A stretch of 64,000 nucleotides of DNA from JANQNX01 sp965601665. GTDB lineage: Bacteria > Pseudomonadota > Gammaproteobacteria > Eutrophobiales > Eutrophobiaceae. This document shows, in pieces, positions 53,400 through 62,556 of this stretch; positions within the stretch are counted from its first letter, which is position 1, and every line of letters starts with the position of its first letter. The position numbers and the translations under genes were made by a program. The stretch lies in NCBI GenBank assembly GCA_965601665.1, contig OZ271833.1:1984001-2048000 (forward strand). The letters are read 5' to 3'. The notes beneath the pieces were generated by a model. That model ran no database searches and was not told the origin of the DNA. It saw only the letters and a list, made by a program, of their open reading frames with translations.

Positions 53400-56213
53400 A
53401 TGTCGGAATTTAAGGTAGGACAACGCTGGGTAAGTCACACGGAAACGAATCTTGGACTTGGAGTTATCGTTGCAGTAGCGGGGCGAAAGATTGAGATTTC
53501 TTTTCCAGCTGTGGATGAAAGGCGTATTTATGCAGTCGATAGTGCACCACTGACCCGAATAGAGCACAAGCCGGGTGATCGTATTCATACTAATGACGAT
53601 CAGTACCTGCAGGTCGTAGAAGTAACATATATCGAAGAGAGGTTGATATACCGCGCCAATGATGAGAAGGGTAATACCTACGATATCGATGAACTGGATC
53701 TAAATAGTGCTATTGAGCTAATAGCCCCCAAGCAAAGGTTACTGAGCGGTCAACTTGATAATCTACGCGCTTACCAACTGCGCTGTGCGACATTATTACA
53801 TCTGAACCAGTTACAACAATCAGCGGTACGAGGGCTGCTTGGTTCAAGGACCAGTTTACTGCCGCACCAGACCTATATAGCCCATGAGGTAGCAAAACGC
53901 TACGCGCCCAGGGTCTTGCTCGCAGATGAAGTCGGGCTTGGTAAAACCATTGAAGCCGGCATGATTATACATTTTCAACTTCATACCGGTCTCGCCAGCC
54001 GTGTTTTAATCGTGGTGCCAGATACACTCACGCATCAATGGCTGGTCGAAATGATGCGTCGCTTTAATCTCAGATTTGCACTGTTTAATGAAGAGAGACT
54101 GGCTGGATTACGTGAAACAACTGAAGGCAACCCATTCGAAAGTGAGCAATTAATCATATGCAGTCTTGATGATATCACCAGCGATCCGTTGTTGTTTAAT
54201 GATGCTACCCGGACAGAATGGGATATGGTTGTAGTCGACGAGGCACATCACCTGCATTGGAGTGAAACTGAAGAAGGGCATGACTATCGTTGCATTGAAG
54301 CACTTGCGCAATCCAGCCGTGGTTTATTACTGTTAACTGCAACACCTGAACAAGCAGGGTTAGCCAGCCACTTTGCACGCCTGAGACTGCTCGACCCCGC
54401 CCGCTTCCATGACCTTGATGCTTTCCGACAGGAAGAAAAGAATTATCAACCACTGAGTCAGATGGTAGGCATGTTACTTGACAATGAAGGACCGCTCAGT
54501 GCTACGACATGCAATATGCTCAGTGAATACCTGAATATGAATATAGACCCGGGCTCACCTGCTACGAGTGATGAACGTGAAAAATGGATAGGGCAATTAC
54601 TTGATATTCACGGAACCGGTCGCGTGTTCTTCAGGAATACAAGAGAGGCAATAAAGGGTTTTCCGATCAGAAAACTGGTTGCCACTGCCCTGCCAATGCC
54701 AGACTGCTATGCCGACCTGCAAGGCCAGCAGACAATGTTCCCGGAAATTAGCACTGACAGTGATATATGGATAAAACAGGATCCACGCGTTAAACACCTG
54801 GTCGATCTTTTGCAGACCGTGCCTGACGAAAAAGTGCTGGTCATCTGCGCCCATGCAACAACTGCCATTGCCCTGGAAAAATATCTACAGCTCAGAGCGG
54901 GAATTCGAACAGCAGCGTTTTATGAGGGCCTGAGTATTATCGAACGTGACAGGGCAGCGGCCTATTTTGCGGATCATGAAGGTGGCGCACGACTATTGGT
55001 ATGTTCGGAAATTGGCAGCGAGGGAAGAAATTTCCAGTTTGCTCATCACCTGGTTCTGTTCGATTTACCACTCAACCCGGACTTGCTGGAACAGCGTATA
55101 GGCAGGTTGGATCGTATTGGCCAGTCAGACACCATCCACATCCATGTTCCCTATCTGCAGGCAACAGCACAGGAAGTATTATTTCGCTGGTACAATGAGG
55201 GACTTGGTATCTTCGATGAAAGCTGTGCTGCTGGTTTCAGCATCTACGAAACTTTTGAAGACATGATTAATGACGCACTTTCCGCACCAGACATGGATAT
55301 CCGTGATCTCATCACTCAAACCAGTGACCATAACCTGGAAGTAAAGCAGGCCATGCAGCAAGGCAGGGACAGACTGGTTGAATTCAATTCATGTCGCAAA
55401 GATATTGCAGATTCAATCATCGCCGAGATCAGGCAGCAGGAGAACCCGCAAGTGTTGATGGGATATATGGAAACGATGCTCGATGCGTACGGTGTCGAGC
55501 ATGAAGAACACTCGGACAAGACCTGGATACTACACCCCAGCGATCATATGCGGCTTGGTTATTTCCCCGGTCTTGGAGATGACAGTATTACTGTCACTTT
55601 TGATCGCGACACCGCCCTGGCGCGAGAAGACTTCAGCTTTATCAGTTGGGAACACCCAATTGTTTCTGAAGCCATGGATATGGTCATGAACAGTGAGATT
55701 GGTAACACCTTTGTAACCACGATCGAAATGGAAGGCATCGAAGCCGGCACAATTTTGCTGGAAACATTCGCTACCATTAACACCGTCGCACCTCGATATT
55801 TACAGGTAGAAAGATATCTACCACTGACGCCGTTTCGTACATTGATTAGCAAGGATAAAAAAAATTACGCCAGGGCGCTAAGCCATGAAAAACTGAACAG
55901 GTTAAGCATGAAAATTAATCGTCAAACTTCACTGGCAATCATCAAACAGATTAAAAGCGACCTGGATGAAATGTGTGGCTTCGCAACACGCTTTACCGAG
56001 TCAAAACTACCAGCGGTAAAACAACAGGCGATGGAAAGAGCCGAAGTACTTCTTTCGGAAGAAATTAATCGCCTTCAATACCTGAAGCAACGTAACCCTG
56101 CCATCCGCGATGAAGAGATCGGGTTTCTACAACTTCAGCTTGATGCATGCAAGGACGTCATTGAAAATGCTACTTACGAGATGCAGGCTTTAAGGTTGAT
56201 TATCGCCCAGTAG
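53400..56213 (+). CDS. rapA: RNA polymerase-associated protein RapA (HepA)
   Basis: RapA is a Swi2/Snf2 ATPase that binds RNA polymerase and recycles it after transcription. The 937-aa protein has two N-terminal Tudor-like domains (FKVGQRWVSHTETNLGLG at the start), and Walker A in LLADEVGLGKTIEAGM. VVVDEAHHLHW is the DEAH box, LLTATPEQ is motif III, and the second helicase lobe has GSEGRNFQFAHHLVLFDLP and LEQRIGRLDRIGQ. The C-terminal domains fit E. coli RapA (968 aa). The ATG at 53400 is preferred; a TTG three codons earlier is in frame. Confidence 0.97.
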   Translation: MSEFKVGQRWVSHTETNLGLGVIVAVAGRKIEISFPAVDERRIYAVDSAPLTRIEHKPGDRIHTNDDQYLQVVEVTYIEERLIYRANDEKGNTYDIDELDLNSAIELIAPKQRLLSGQLDNLRAYQLRCATLLHLNQLQQSAVRGLLGSRTSLLPHQTYIAHEVAKRYAPRVLLADEVGLGKTIEAGMIIHFQLHTGLASRVLIVVPDTLTHQWLVEMMRRFNLRFALFNEERLAGLRETTEGNPFESEQLIICSLDDITSDPLLFNDATRTEWDMVVVDEAHHLHWSETEEGHDYRCIEALAQSSRGLLLLTATPEQAGLASHFARLRLLDPARFHDLDAFRQEEKNYQPLSQMVGMLLDNEGPLSATTCNMLSEYLNMNIDPGSPATSDEREKWIGQLLDIHGTGRVFFRNTREAIKGFPIRKLVATALPMPDCYADLQGQQTMFPEISTDSDIWIKQDPRVKHLVDLLQTVPDEKVLVICAHATTAIALEKYLQLRAGIRTAAFYEGLSIIERDRAAAYFADHEGGARLLVCSEIGSEGRNFQFAHHLVLFDLPLNPDLLEQRIGRLDRIGQSDTIHIHVPYLQATAQEVLFRWYNEGLGIFDESCAAGFSIYETFEDMINDALSAPDMDIRDLITQTSDHNLEVKQAMQQGRDRLVEFNSCRKDIADSIIAEIRQQENPQVLMGYMETMLDAYGVEHEEHSDKTWILHPSDHMRLGYFPGLGDDSITVTFDRDTALAREDFSFISWEHPIVSEAMDMVMNSEIGNTFVTTIEMEGIEAGTILLETFATINTVAPRYLQVERYLPLTPFRTLISKDKKNYARALSHEKLNRLSMKINRQTSLAIIKQIKSDLDEMCGFATRFTESKLPAVKQQAMERAEVLLSEEINRLQYLKQRNPAIRDEEIGFLQLQLDACKDVIENATYEMQALRLIIAQ

Positions 56214-56222
56214 CCTGTTCTA

Positions 56223-56618
56223 TTACTTGATAACCGTTAAGTGTGGCTTCTTCTTATTATCTTCAGTGGCTTCTTCGTTTTTTGACTCTGTTGTGTTGCT
56301 TTCATCAAACTCTTCTTCCGGGAAGATCATGCCCCGACCGTTTTCCCTTGCATATATAGCCAGCACTGCAGCGCAGGGAAAATAGACATTCATACTTTGT
56401 CCGGAAAACCGTGCCTTGAAATTAATGTAGTCATTACTAAGATCGAGGTCGTGCACCGCGGAAGGAGATATGTTGAGGACAATACGATCGTCCTCAACAA
56501 AGTCGATGGGTACGCTCAGGTCATCACCGCTTGTGTCAACGAGCAGATGGGGCGTCTGGTGATTATCGACAATCCAGTCATAAAGAGCACGAATAAGGTA
56601 GGGCTTGTTCGAGGTCAT
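56223..56618 (-). CDS. sspB: ClpXP protease specificity-enhancing factor SspB
   Basis: SspB tethers ssrA-tagged proteins to ClpXP. The 131 aa have the folded substrate-binding part (NKPYLIRALYDWIVDNHQTP, and NISPSAVHDLDL), a charged variable linker, and the C-terminal ClpX-docking peptide ending KKPHLTVIK. It lies 16 nt after sspA, in the standard sspAB order. Confidence 0.96.
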   Translation of the reverse strand: MTSNKPYLIRALYDWIVDNHQTPHLLVDTSGDDLSVPIDFVEDDRIVLNISPSAVHDLDLSNDYINFKARFSGQSMNVYFPCAAVLAIYARENGRGMIFPEEEFDESNTTESKNEEATEDNKKKPHLTVIK

Positions 56619-56634
56619 TGCTCTGAAAATGAAC

Positions 56635-57270
56635 CTACACCGTTTCGTTGTACTCTTTTTCTACCGGAGACAGGCTCTGTTTGAACGGTTCCCTTTCGAA
56701 CAGCCTGTCCGCATATTGTTGAAGAGGTTTGGCAGACATCGGGAGCTTGATGCCGTACTGCGATAACCGCCATAACAACGGCGCCATGCAACAGTCAACC
56801 AGCGAGTATTCCTCTGACATAAAATATGGCATCTGGCTGAAAGTGGGCGCTATAGCCGTCAGGTTATCACGCAATACCTTTTTGGCGTTTGCGGCAGCGA
56901 TGTCGTTATCACTATCCAGCTCATCAACAACAGAATACAGGTCTTCCATTACTCGAAAACGCAGCTGTCGGTTACTAGCACGGGTTACCGGGTCAACCGG
57001 CATCAGCGGTGGATGAGGAAAACGCTCATCCAGGTATTCCATAATGATTTGCGCATCATAAAGTACAAGGTCCCTGTCAATCAGCGTCAGGATTGAGTTG
57101 TAAGGGTTGAGTTCGCTTAGTTCTTCCGGCTTGCTATCTTCCTCACCGATGTAGTTGATTTCTACATTAACGTCTTTTTCAGCAAGCACAATCCTCACGG
57201 CATGCCCGATCGGGCTGTCGGTATCGGAGTAGAGCACCATTAAGGAGCGGCGGTTGGCTATACTGGCCAT
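56635..57270 (-). CDS. sspA: Stringent starvation protein A (SspA)
   Basis: SspA is a GST-fold RNA polymerase-associated regulator induced by starvation. The 211-aa protein has an N-terminal thioredoxin-like domain (MVLYSDTDSPIGHAVRIVLAEKD), the SspA-typical PHP surface in RFPHPPLMPVDP, and a helical C-terminal domain. The catalytic residue of true glutathione transferases is not evident. The gene is 79 nt from the cytochrome c1 gene and has a TATAAT upstream. Confidence 0.96.
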   Translation of the reverse strand: MASIANRRSLMVLYSDTDSPIGHAVRIVLAEKDVNVEINYIGEEDSKPEELSELNPYNSILTLIDRDLVLYDAQIIMEYLDERFPHPPLMPVDPVTRASNRQLRFRVMEDLYSVVDELDSDNDIAAANAKKVLRDNLTAIAPTFSQMPYFMSEEYSLVDCCMAPLLWRLSQYGIKLPMSAKPLQQYADRLFEREPFKQSLSPVEKEYNETV

Positions 57271-57307
57271 GGTAATTTAGTCTCCAGCCTTGAATTTCAA
57301 ACGGGAG

Positions 57308-57313
57308 ATTATA
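57308..57313 (-). promoter_or_regulatory. Candidate -10 element of sspAB
   Basis: TATAAT lies on the minus strand about 38 bp before the sspA start, in the gap after petC. A TTGACA occurs only 7 bp upstream of it, too close to serve as its -35, and no better hexamer is seen at 17 bp. Confidence 0.35.
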
Positions 57314-57349
57314 CTACACCTGTCAAGTCACCGGGCTGCAGTGCGAATC

Positions 57350-58099
57350 CTAGTGAACGTCGCGCCAATATTCCTTTTTCAGCATATAGGCCACTACTGC
57401 AAACAGAATGAAATACAACATGACCCAGACCCCGATTTTTTTGCGTTCCAGCTGTATTGGCTCGCTCATATACACCAGGTAATTTACCAGGTCCTTGATA
57501 GTCTGATCGTATTTCTCCGGGCTTTGCGTCCCCGGTGTGATCAGCTTCAAATCTTCGTAAGTTGGTGTATGGTGCGTGCCCTCGCCATCGTGAGATACAT
57601 CCAGTGCCTGCATGCCCTGCAAGTCCCAAAGCACGTGGGGCATACTGACATTTTTAACCACCAGGTTGTTCACGCCAAAAGGGCGCGAGTCATCAACATA
57701 GAAGGTCTTGAAATAAGTATAGAGATAATCCGCGCCGCGTGAACGTGCAATAACCGATAAATCGGGTGGCACAACACCCCAATAGCGTAAAGCATCACCC
57801 TTATCCATGGCGATTGTCATGGTTTCACCGACCTTGGCATCATCGAAGATGAAGTTTTGTTCCAACACAGCATCGCTAATACCCAGATCCTTACCCATGC
57901 GGTTATAACGCATGTACTCGGCAGAATGGCACCCCATACAATAGTTGGCCACAATCCTGGCGCCGCGCTGCAGCGAGGTTTCATCGGACAAATCCACGTC
58001 TATATGCATTAGCTTGGCGCCGCCCGCAGCGTGCGCAACAGGGGCCAGCAAGACAAAGAAAAGTGCTAACAGAGAGCCTGGTTTGATAATAATATTCAT
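57350..58099 (-). CDS. petC: Ubiquinol-cytochrome c reductase, cytochrome c1 subunit
   Basis: Cytochrome c1 carries electrons from the Rieske protein to soluble cytochrome c. The 249-aa precursor has a signal peptide (about 1-24, ending HAA), the covalent haem motif CMGCH with the following SAEYMRYNRMG, and an axial-ligand methionine region near MSMPHVLW. A C-terminal membrane anchor (about 222-242) ends it. It overlaps petB by 4 nt. Confidence 0.97.
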   Translation of the reverse strand: MNIIIKPGSLLALFFVLLAPVAHAAGGAKLMHIDVDLSDETSLQRGARIVANYCMGCHSAEYMRYNRMGKDLGISDAVLEQNFIFDDAKVGETMTIAMDKGDALRYWGVVPPDLSVIARSRGADYLYTYFKTFYVDDSRPFGVNNLVVKNVSMPHVLWDLQGMQALDVSHDGEGTHHTPTYEDLKLITPGTQSPEKYDQTIKDLVNYLVYMSEPIQLERKKIGVWVMLYFILFAVVAYMLKKEYWRDVH

Positions 58100-59355
58100 G
58101 CTGTCACCCTGTCCGGCACGGGTTTATCGTTATCTAATCCTGTGTAAAACGGCATCAGGAAGAAGAACAAAAAGTAAATAACGGTAAATATTCTTGCTAA
58201 CCACGTATACAGCGGTGTTGCGATCTGCAGCCCGAGCCAGCCCAGTATCAGAAAGCTGATAATGAACAGCGCCAATGCGAACTTATAGTTACGACCCCTG
58301 TATCGAACCGACTTCACCGGGCTACGATCAAGCCATGGCAACAGCAAAAACAGTGATACGGCCAGTCCCATCGCGATAACACCACCTAACTGACTGGGAA
58401 CAGCACGCAGGATTGCGTAAAAAGGCGTGAAGTACCAAACCGGCGCAATATGTTCAGGCGTCTTCAGTGGGTCAGCTGGAATAAAGTTGGCTGCTTCCAG
58501 AAATAGACCCTGTGTTCCAGGAACTTTCATATCAGGAGCAAAAAAGACCACTGCGAAAAAGAACAGCAAAAATATAGATGCACCAAAAATATCTTTCACC
58601 GTGTAATACGGATGGAAAGGAATGCCATCTACAGGAATACCTTCAGCATTCTTGTTTTTCTTGATATCGACGCCATCAGGATTGTTTGAACCCACTTCAT
58701 GCAGGGCCAGAATATGAACACCAATCAAGCCAGCAATCAGGAATGGAAAAGCAATAACATGCAGCGAAAAGAAGCGGTTCAGGGTAACGTCTGAAACGAC
58801 GAAGTCACCACGAATCCACAGTGCCAGTTCTTCACCTATAAATGGTAATGCACCAAACAACGAGATAATTACCTGGGCACCCCAGTAGGACATCTGGCCC
58901 CATGGTAGCAGGTAACCAAAAAAGGCCTCGCCCATGAGCAACAGGTAAATAGCCATACCGGTCAGCCAGATTAGTTCTCGCGGCTTTTTATATGAACCAT
59001 AAAGTAATGCTCGAAACATGTGCAGGTAAATCACAACAAAAAAGGCCGAGGCGCCAGTCGAATGCATATAGCGTATGAACCAGCCCCACTCAACATCGCG
59101 CATAATATATTCAACTGAGGCAAAGGCTTCTGCAGCAGACGGTTTGTAATTCATCGTCAGCCAGATACCTGTTACAACCTGTATAACAAATACAAGCAGC
59201 GCAAATGCGCCGAAGAAATACCAGAAGTTAAAGTTTTTAGGTGCGTAATACTGTGCCAGGTGCTCGTTCCACGATTTCATCAGTGGAAAACGGGCATCGG
59301 CCCAATCTCTCAGTCCAATTAGTGAGTCCAGTACCTGATTATTTCCATTCGCCAT
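58096..59355 (-). CDS. petB: Ubiquinol-cytochrome c reductase, cytochrome b subunit
   Basis: Cytochrome b is the quinol-oxidising membrane core of complex III. The 419 aa form eight or nine helices. The four haem ligands are visible as H-x13-H pairs in RYMHSTGASAFFVVIYLHMF and in SLHVIAFPFLIAGLIGVHI. The Qo-site motif reads PVWY (in IAPVWYFTPFYAILR) where mitochondria and alphaproteobacteria have PEWY; this variant is known in beta- and gammaproteobacteria. It shares one base with petA (TAATG) and overlaps petC by 4 nt. Confidence 0.97.
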   Translation of the reverse strand: MANGNNQVLDSLIGLRDWADARFPLMKSWNEHLAQYYAPKNFNFWYFFGAFALLVFVIQVVTGIWLTMNYKPSAAEAFASVEYIMRDVEWGWFIRYMHSTGASAFFVVIYLHMFRALLYGSYKKPRELIWLTGMAIYLLLMGEAFFGYLLPWGQMSYWGAQVIISLFGALPFIGEELALWIRGDFVVSDVTLNRFFSLHVIAFPFLIAGLIGVHILALHEVGSNNPDGVDIKKNKNAEGIPVDGIPFHPYYTVKDIFGASIFLLFFFAVVFFAPDMKVPGTQGLFLEAANFIPADPLKTPEHIAPVWYFTPFYAILRAVPSQLGGVIAMGLAVSLFLLLPWLDRSPVKSVRYRGRNYKFALALFIISFLILGWLGLQIATPLYTWLARIFTVIYFLFFFLMPFYTGLDNDKPVPDRVTA

Positions 59356-59948
59356 TATGCTACTCCACTATCATCGCCAACAAGCAGGCGGGTCGGTGAC
59401 AAAAACTTATAGGGCGGAATTACCAGGTTGGTTGGTGCCGGTACGCCCTTGAAGACTCGCCCGGCGAGGTCAAAGCGAGACCCATGACATGGACAGAAAA
59501 ATCCGCCCATCCAGTCAGATGCTGGAGGATTTTCAGCATCCTTGGTTACAAAATTCGGTGAACAACCGAGGTGAGTGCAGATCCCTATGACCACGAGATA
59601 TTCATCTTCCACGGAACGCATTTCATTTTTTGCATAGTCAGGTTGCGCACTGCTTTCAGATGCTGGATCACTCACTTCCGAGTTTTGAGCCTTGATATCG
59701 GCCAGCATTTCCTCGGTACGGCGCAATACCCAAACCGGTTTACCACGCCACTGCTCGATAAGGCGCTCGCCGGGACGCAATCTACTAATATCAATTTCAA
59801 CCGGAGCACCAATGGCCTTGGTTTTCTCACTCGGTGTCATGGTGGCCACAAACGGCACGGCCGCGGCCACTGCACCGCCACCGCCAACCACCGTGGCAGC
59901 CGCTGTCAGAAAACGACGTCGACTCTTGTCAACATTACTATTGTCCAT
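59355..59948 (-). CDS. petA: Ubiquinol-cytochrome c reductase, Rieske iron-sulfur subunit
   Basis: The Rieske protein takes one electron from ubiquinol and passes it to cytochrome c1. The 197-aa protein begins with a twin-arginine-like segment (KSRRRFLTAAATVV) and an uncleaved membrane helix. The 2Fe-2S ligands are in CTHLGCSPNF and FCPCHGSRFDL. The ATG at 59948 has AGAGG 6 nt upstream, so it is preferred to a TTG two codons earlier. It heads the petABC operon. Confidence 0.96.
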   Translation of the reverse strand: MDNSNVDKSRRRFLTAAATVVGGGGAVAAAVPFVATMTPSEKTKAIGAPVEIDISRLRPGERLIEQWRGKPVWVLRRTEEMLADIKAQNSEVSDPASESSAQPDYAKNEMRSVEDEYLVVIGICTHLGCSPNFVTKDAENPPASDWMGGFFCPCHGSRFDLAGRVFKGVPAPTNLVIPPYKFLSPTRLLVGDDSGVA

Positions 59949-60046
59949 CTTCAACCTCTATTTCTCTGATTTAATTCAGTTTTTCACTTTTCTGCGTAGC
60001 AAAATCGCCTGGCAGCAATAGTCTGCCGCTGACGGTATCTGGAGCT

Positions 60047-60075
60047 ACTATATAAAGACCGCATTTAGCCGTGAA
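60047..60075 (-). promoter_or_regulatory. Candidate promoter of petABC
   Basis: On the minus strand TTCACG (60075-60070), a 17-bp spacer and TATAGT (60052-60047) lie about 100 bp before the petA start. The -35 matches four of six and the -10 five of six consensus bases. Confidence 0.45.
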
Positions 60076-60162
60076 ATGACAACGTTGCGTCCATATTCGC
60101 AGTTGCAACGTCAACGGCGCAATTTACCAAATTTTTGGCATGTTTGAAAATAAAGAGTTGCT

Positions 60163-60306
60163 ATGTATTTATGGAGTTCCTCTCGCGCACGTGCTGTCTG
60201 CGACAAGTGTGAAGACGACGTGAAATTTCTCAAAGCGGGACATACTTATGGCTTTATGATTCTAACCGAAGTTGGGCTACACTGCGCTGCGCGAACTGCT
60301 TGCTAG
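60163..60306 (+). CDS. Possible small cysteine-containing protein (47 aa)
   Basis: An ATG at 60163, with AAAGAG 5 nt upstream, opens a frame of 47 codons closed by TAG at 60304-60306, 33 bp before degS. The product begins MYLWSSSRARAVC and contains a CDKCEDD segment plus two C-terminal cysteines. I do not recognise a family. A frame of this length can be chance, and the weak degS promoter would lie inside it. Confidence 0.3.
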   Translation: MYLWSSSRARAVCDKCEDDVKFLKAGHTYGFMILTEVGLHCAARTAC

Positions 60307-60339
60307 TGCAGCCTTAACCAGGTAACAGGAAAAACCAGT

Positions 60340-61455
60340 TTGAAAAAACGCGTTATATTCGTATTGCAATACGTGGCCTATGGGCTGGCACTGGCGTTCG
60401 TGTTCCTGTTACTGACTACGGATGATTTGTCGCTACGCTTCAATAATGGTGTGGACTATCGCAACAACGGTTCCTTTAATGCGGCTGTTGCCAGATCAGC
60501 GCCAGCGGTAGTCAACATCTACGCCAGCAAGGTCTACGAGGAACGAATCCATCCACTATTCCTCGACCCGTTCCTGCGTCGGTTCCTTGGCGAACCACCC
60601 GCCACAAGACAGCAACGCCGAAACAATTCCATCGGCTCTGGCGTCATCATGAACAGTCGTGGCTTCATACTTACAAATGCACATGTGATCAGCGACAGTA
60701 ACGAAATCCGTGTCACGCTGAATGATGGTCGCCAGGCCCCGGCAGGTATTATCGGCATGGATGTCGACACCGATCTTGCAATTCTTAAGATTGATTTGCC
60801 TGCATTACCAGATATACCCATTGGTGATTCCTCCTCGCTGCAGGTAGGTGATGTTGTCCTCGCCATAGGTAACCCCTATAACTTCGGCCAGACTGTTACG
60901 CAGGGGATCGTCAGCGCAACCAGTCGTAAACGCAGGGGCATCTCTTTCTTTGATGATTTCATCCAGACCGATGCCGATATCAACATTGGAAATTCCGGTG
61001 GTGCATTGATTAATGCGCGTGGTGAGCTGGTTGGAATCAATACAGCCATCGTTTCCAGCACCGGCGGTTCGGAGGGCATTGGATTGGCAACCCCAATCAA
61101 CCAGGCACTTTATGTCATGCAGGAACTCGTTGAGAATGGCCAGGTACTGCGCGGCTGGCTGGGAATAGAAGTACAAACGCTGGATCCCAATATTGCAAAA
61201 ATGGCGAACCTGGATAGCAGCGGTGTCTGGGTATCGGCGATCATTAAAAACAGCCCAGCGGACATTGCTGGCCTGTTACCCGGTGACGTCCTGATAAGTA
61301 TAAATAATATTGCCACCAGCACGCCCGACCAGGCGATAGAAACTGTATTGTCACTGAAACCAGGCAACAGGGTAACACTGGATATTCTCAGGGGCTGGGA
61401 AAGGCAGCAACTGGATACGGTAATACAGCAAAGACCAACTTCGAAGATGCCGTAG
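60340..61455 (+). CDS. degS: Membrane-anchored periplasmic serine protease of the DegS/AlgW type
   Basis: DegS-type proteases sense misfolded outer-membrane proteins and cut the anti-sigma factor RseA/MucA to release sigma-E. The 371-aa protein has an N-terminal membrane anchor (about 5-26), a trypsin-like domain with H115 (TNAHVI), D145 (DTDLAIL) and S219 (GNSGGAL), and a single PDZ domain (about 275-365). One PDZ and an uncleaved anchor distinguish it from DegP/DegQ. The start is TTG at 60340 with AGGA about 9 nt upstream; no ATG fits. Its stop abuts hisC's stop with no gap. Confidence 0.94.
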   Translation: MKKRVIFVLQYVAYGLALAFVFLLLTTDDLSLRFNNGVDYRNNGSFNAAVARSAPAVVNIYASKVYEERIHPLFLDPFLRRFLGEPPATRQQRRNNSIGSGVIMNSRGFILTNAHVISDSNEIRVTLNDGRQAPAGIIGMDVDTDLAILKIDLPALPDIPIGDSSSLQVGDVVLAIGNPYNFGQTVTQGIVSATSRKRRGISFFDDFIQTDADINIGNSGGALINARGELVGINTAIVSSTGGSEGIGLATPINQALYVMQELVENGQVLRGWLGIEVQTLDPNIAKMANLDSSGVWVSAIIKNSPADIAGLLPGDVLISINNIATSTPDQAIETVLSLKPGNRVTLDILRGWERQQLDTVIQQRPTSKMP

Positions 61456-62544
61456 CTACCCAGCGTTTATTATCTGCTGCATGCTGTTAATAAATGCCTC
61501 GTTTTCTGCTGCTGTTCCAACAGTAACGCGTAAACAGTTTTTCAACAGCGGGTGGACTGCACCAAGGTTCTTTATCAGTATTCCCTGCTCACGTAAGTTC
61601 GAATGTACATCTGACGCTTCCATGCCTTGCACCCGGAACAGGAAAAAATTGGCCTCGGTCGGCCAGGTTTCCACACCCGGTACGCTCGACAACGCCTGGT
61701 AAAGCGTAGCTCGCTGCTGCAGGATTTTTTCTGCCTGTGAGTGCAGTACATCAATGTGCTGGCAGATAAAACTGACGCTGGCCTGATTCAATGTGCCAAT
61801 GTTATAAGGCAACCTGATCTTTTCCAGCTGCGCGATTACCGAACCCGGTCCTATCAAGCTGCCGAGGCGTAAACCCGCCAGCCCCAGCTTTGATAACGTG
61901 CGCATGACCAGCAGGTTCGGATGCTGTGCCAGTGCATACAACATGGTTTTACCTGCGAATGCATGATAGGCCTCGTCAACAATCACCAGGCCATCACTGG
62001 CCTTGACAATTTCCACGATGTCTTCTTCGGCAAAACAGTTGCCGGTAGGATTATTTGGCCAGGCGAGAAAAATGATGCCGGGTTGGTGTTGCTCGATGGC
62101 TTGGTGCATGGCGGGCATATCAAGTGAAAAATCCGCTTGTAGCGGCACACCGGTAAATTCCACACCCAGTAATTCGCTCAGGTGTCGATACATCACAAAG
62201 GTCGGTTCAGGCGCCAGCACACGGTTTGCTGCCGGGGCTAATGCCATCAGCAGGATCTGGATGAGTTCATCGGAGCCATTACCAAACATCATGTCGGCAT
62301 CAGCCGGCACCGCAAACAGCTTCCGCAGATCGACCTGCATAGTTCGTGCAGCCGCATCGGGATAGCGATTGAGATTGCTATCGTGTAAACACCGCAGCCA
62401 TTGCTGTTTCAGGCTTTCTGGCCACGTATACGGGTTTTCCATGGCATCCAGTTTTACCAGTCCTGTCGAATCCGGTACCTGGTAGGCCTGGGCATTGACG
62501 ACGGCAGGTTTAAACAGCCGACGCAGTGATTCCTTTTTCATCAA
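61456..62544 (-). CDS. hisC: Histidinol-phosphate aminotransferase HisC
   Basis: HisC transfers the amino group from glutamate to imidazole acetol phosphate in histidine synthesis. The 362-aa fold-type I PLP enzyme has FGNGSDELIQIL, WPNNPTGN, VIVDEAYHAF and the Schiff-base lysine K219 in RTLSKLGLAGLRLG. It lies 12 nt after hisD. ATG ATG begins the frame; either codon may be used. Confidence 0.97.
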   Translation of the reverse strand: MMKKESLRRLFKPAVVNAQAYQVPDSTGLVKLDAMENPYTWPESLKQQWLRCLHDSNLNRYPDAAARTMQVDLRKLFAVPADADMMFGNGSDELIQILLMALAPAANRVLAPEPTFVMYRHLSELLGVEFTGVPLQADFSLDMPAMHQAIEQHQPGIIFLAWPNNPTGNCFAEEDIVEIVKASDGLVIVDEAYHAFAGKTMLYALAQHPNLLVMRTLSKLGLAGLRLGSLIGPGSVIAQLEKIRLPYNIGTLNQASVSFICQHIDVLHSQAEKILQQRATLYQALSSVPGVETWPTEANFFLFRVQGMEASDVHSNLREQGILIKNLGAVHPLLKNCLRVTVGTAAENEAFINSMQQIINAG

Positions 62545-62556
62545 CGCGCCCTGTTG

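Larger units (their letters stand above)
59955..60339. other. Intergenic region between petA and degS
   Basis: This is the only gap above 300 bp without an assured gene. It holds a candidate petABC promoter on the minus strand, a 7-bp inverted repeat (ACGTTGC / GCAACGT, around 60082-60111), and a possible 47-codon plus-strand frame at 60163-60306. A weak TTATGA/TACACT pair (60254-60283) may serve degS. No tRNA or structured RNA was recognised. Confidence 0.6.

Noticed and set aside
57319..57325. TTGACA near the sspA promoter as its -35
   Set aside because: It sits only 7 bp from the TATAAT, far below the 16-18 bp needed.
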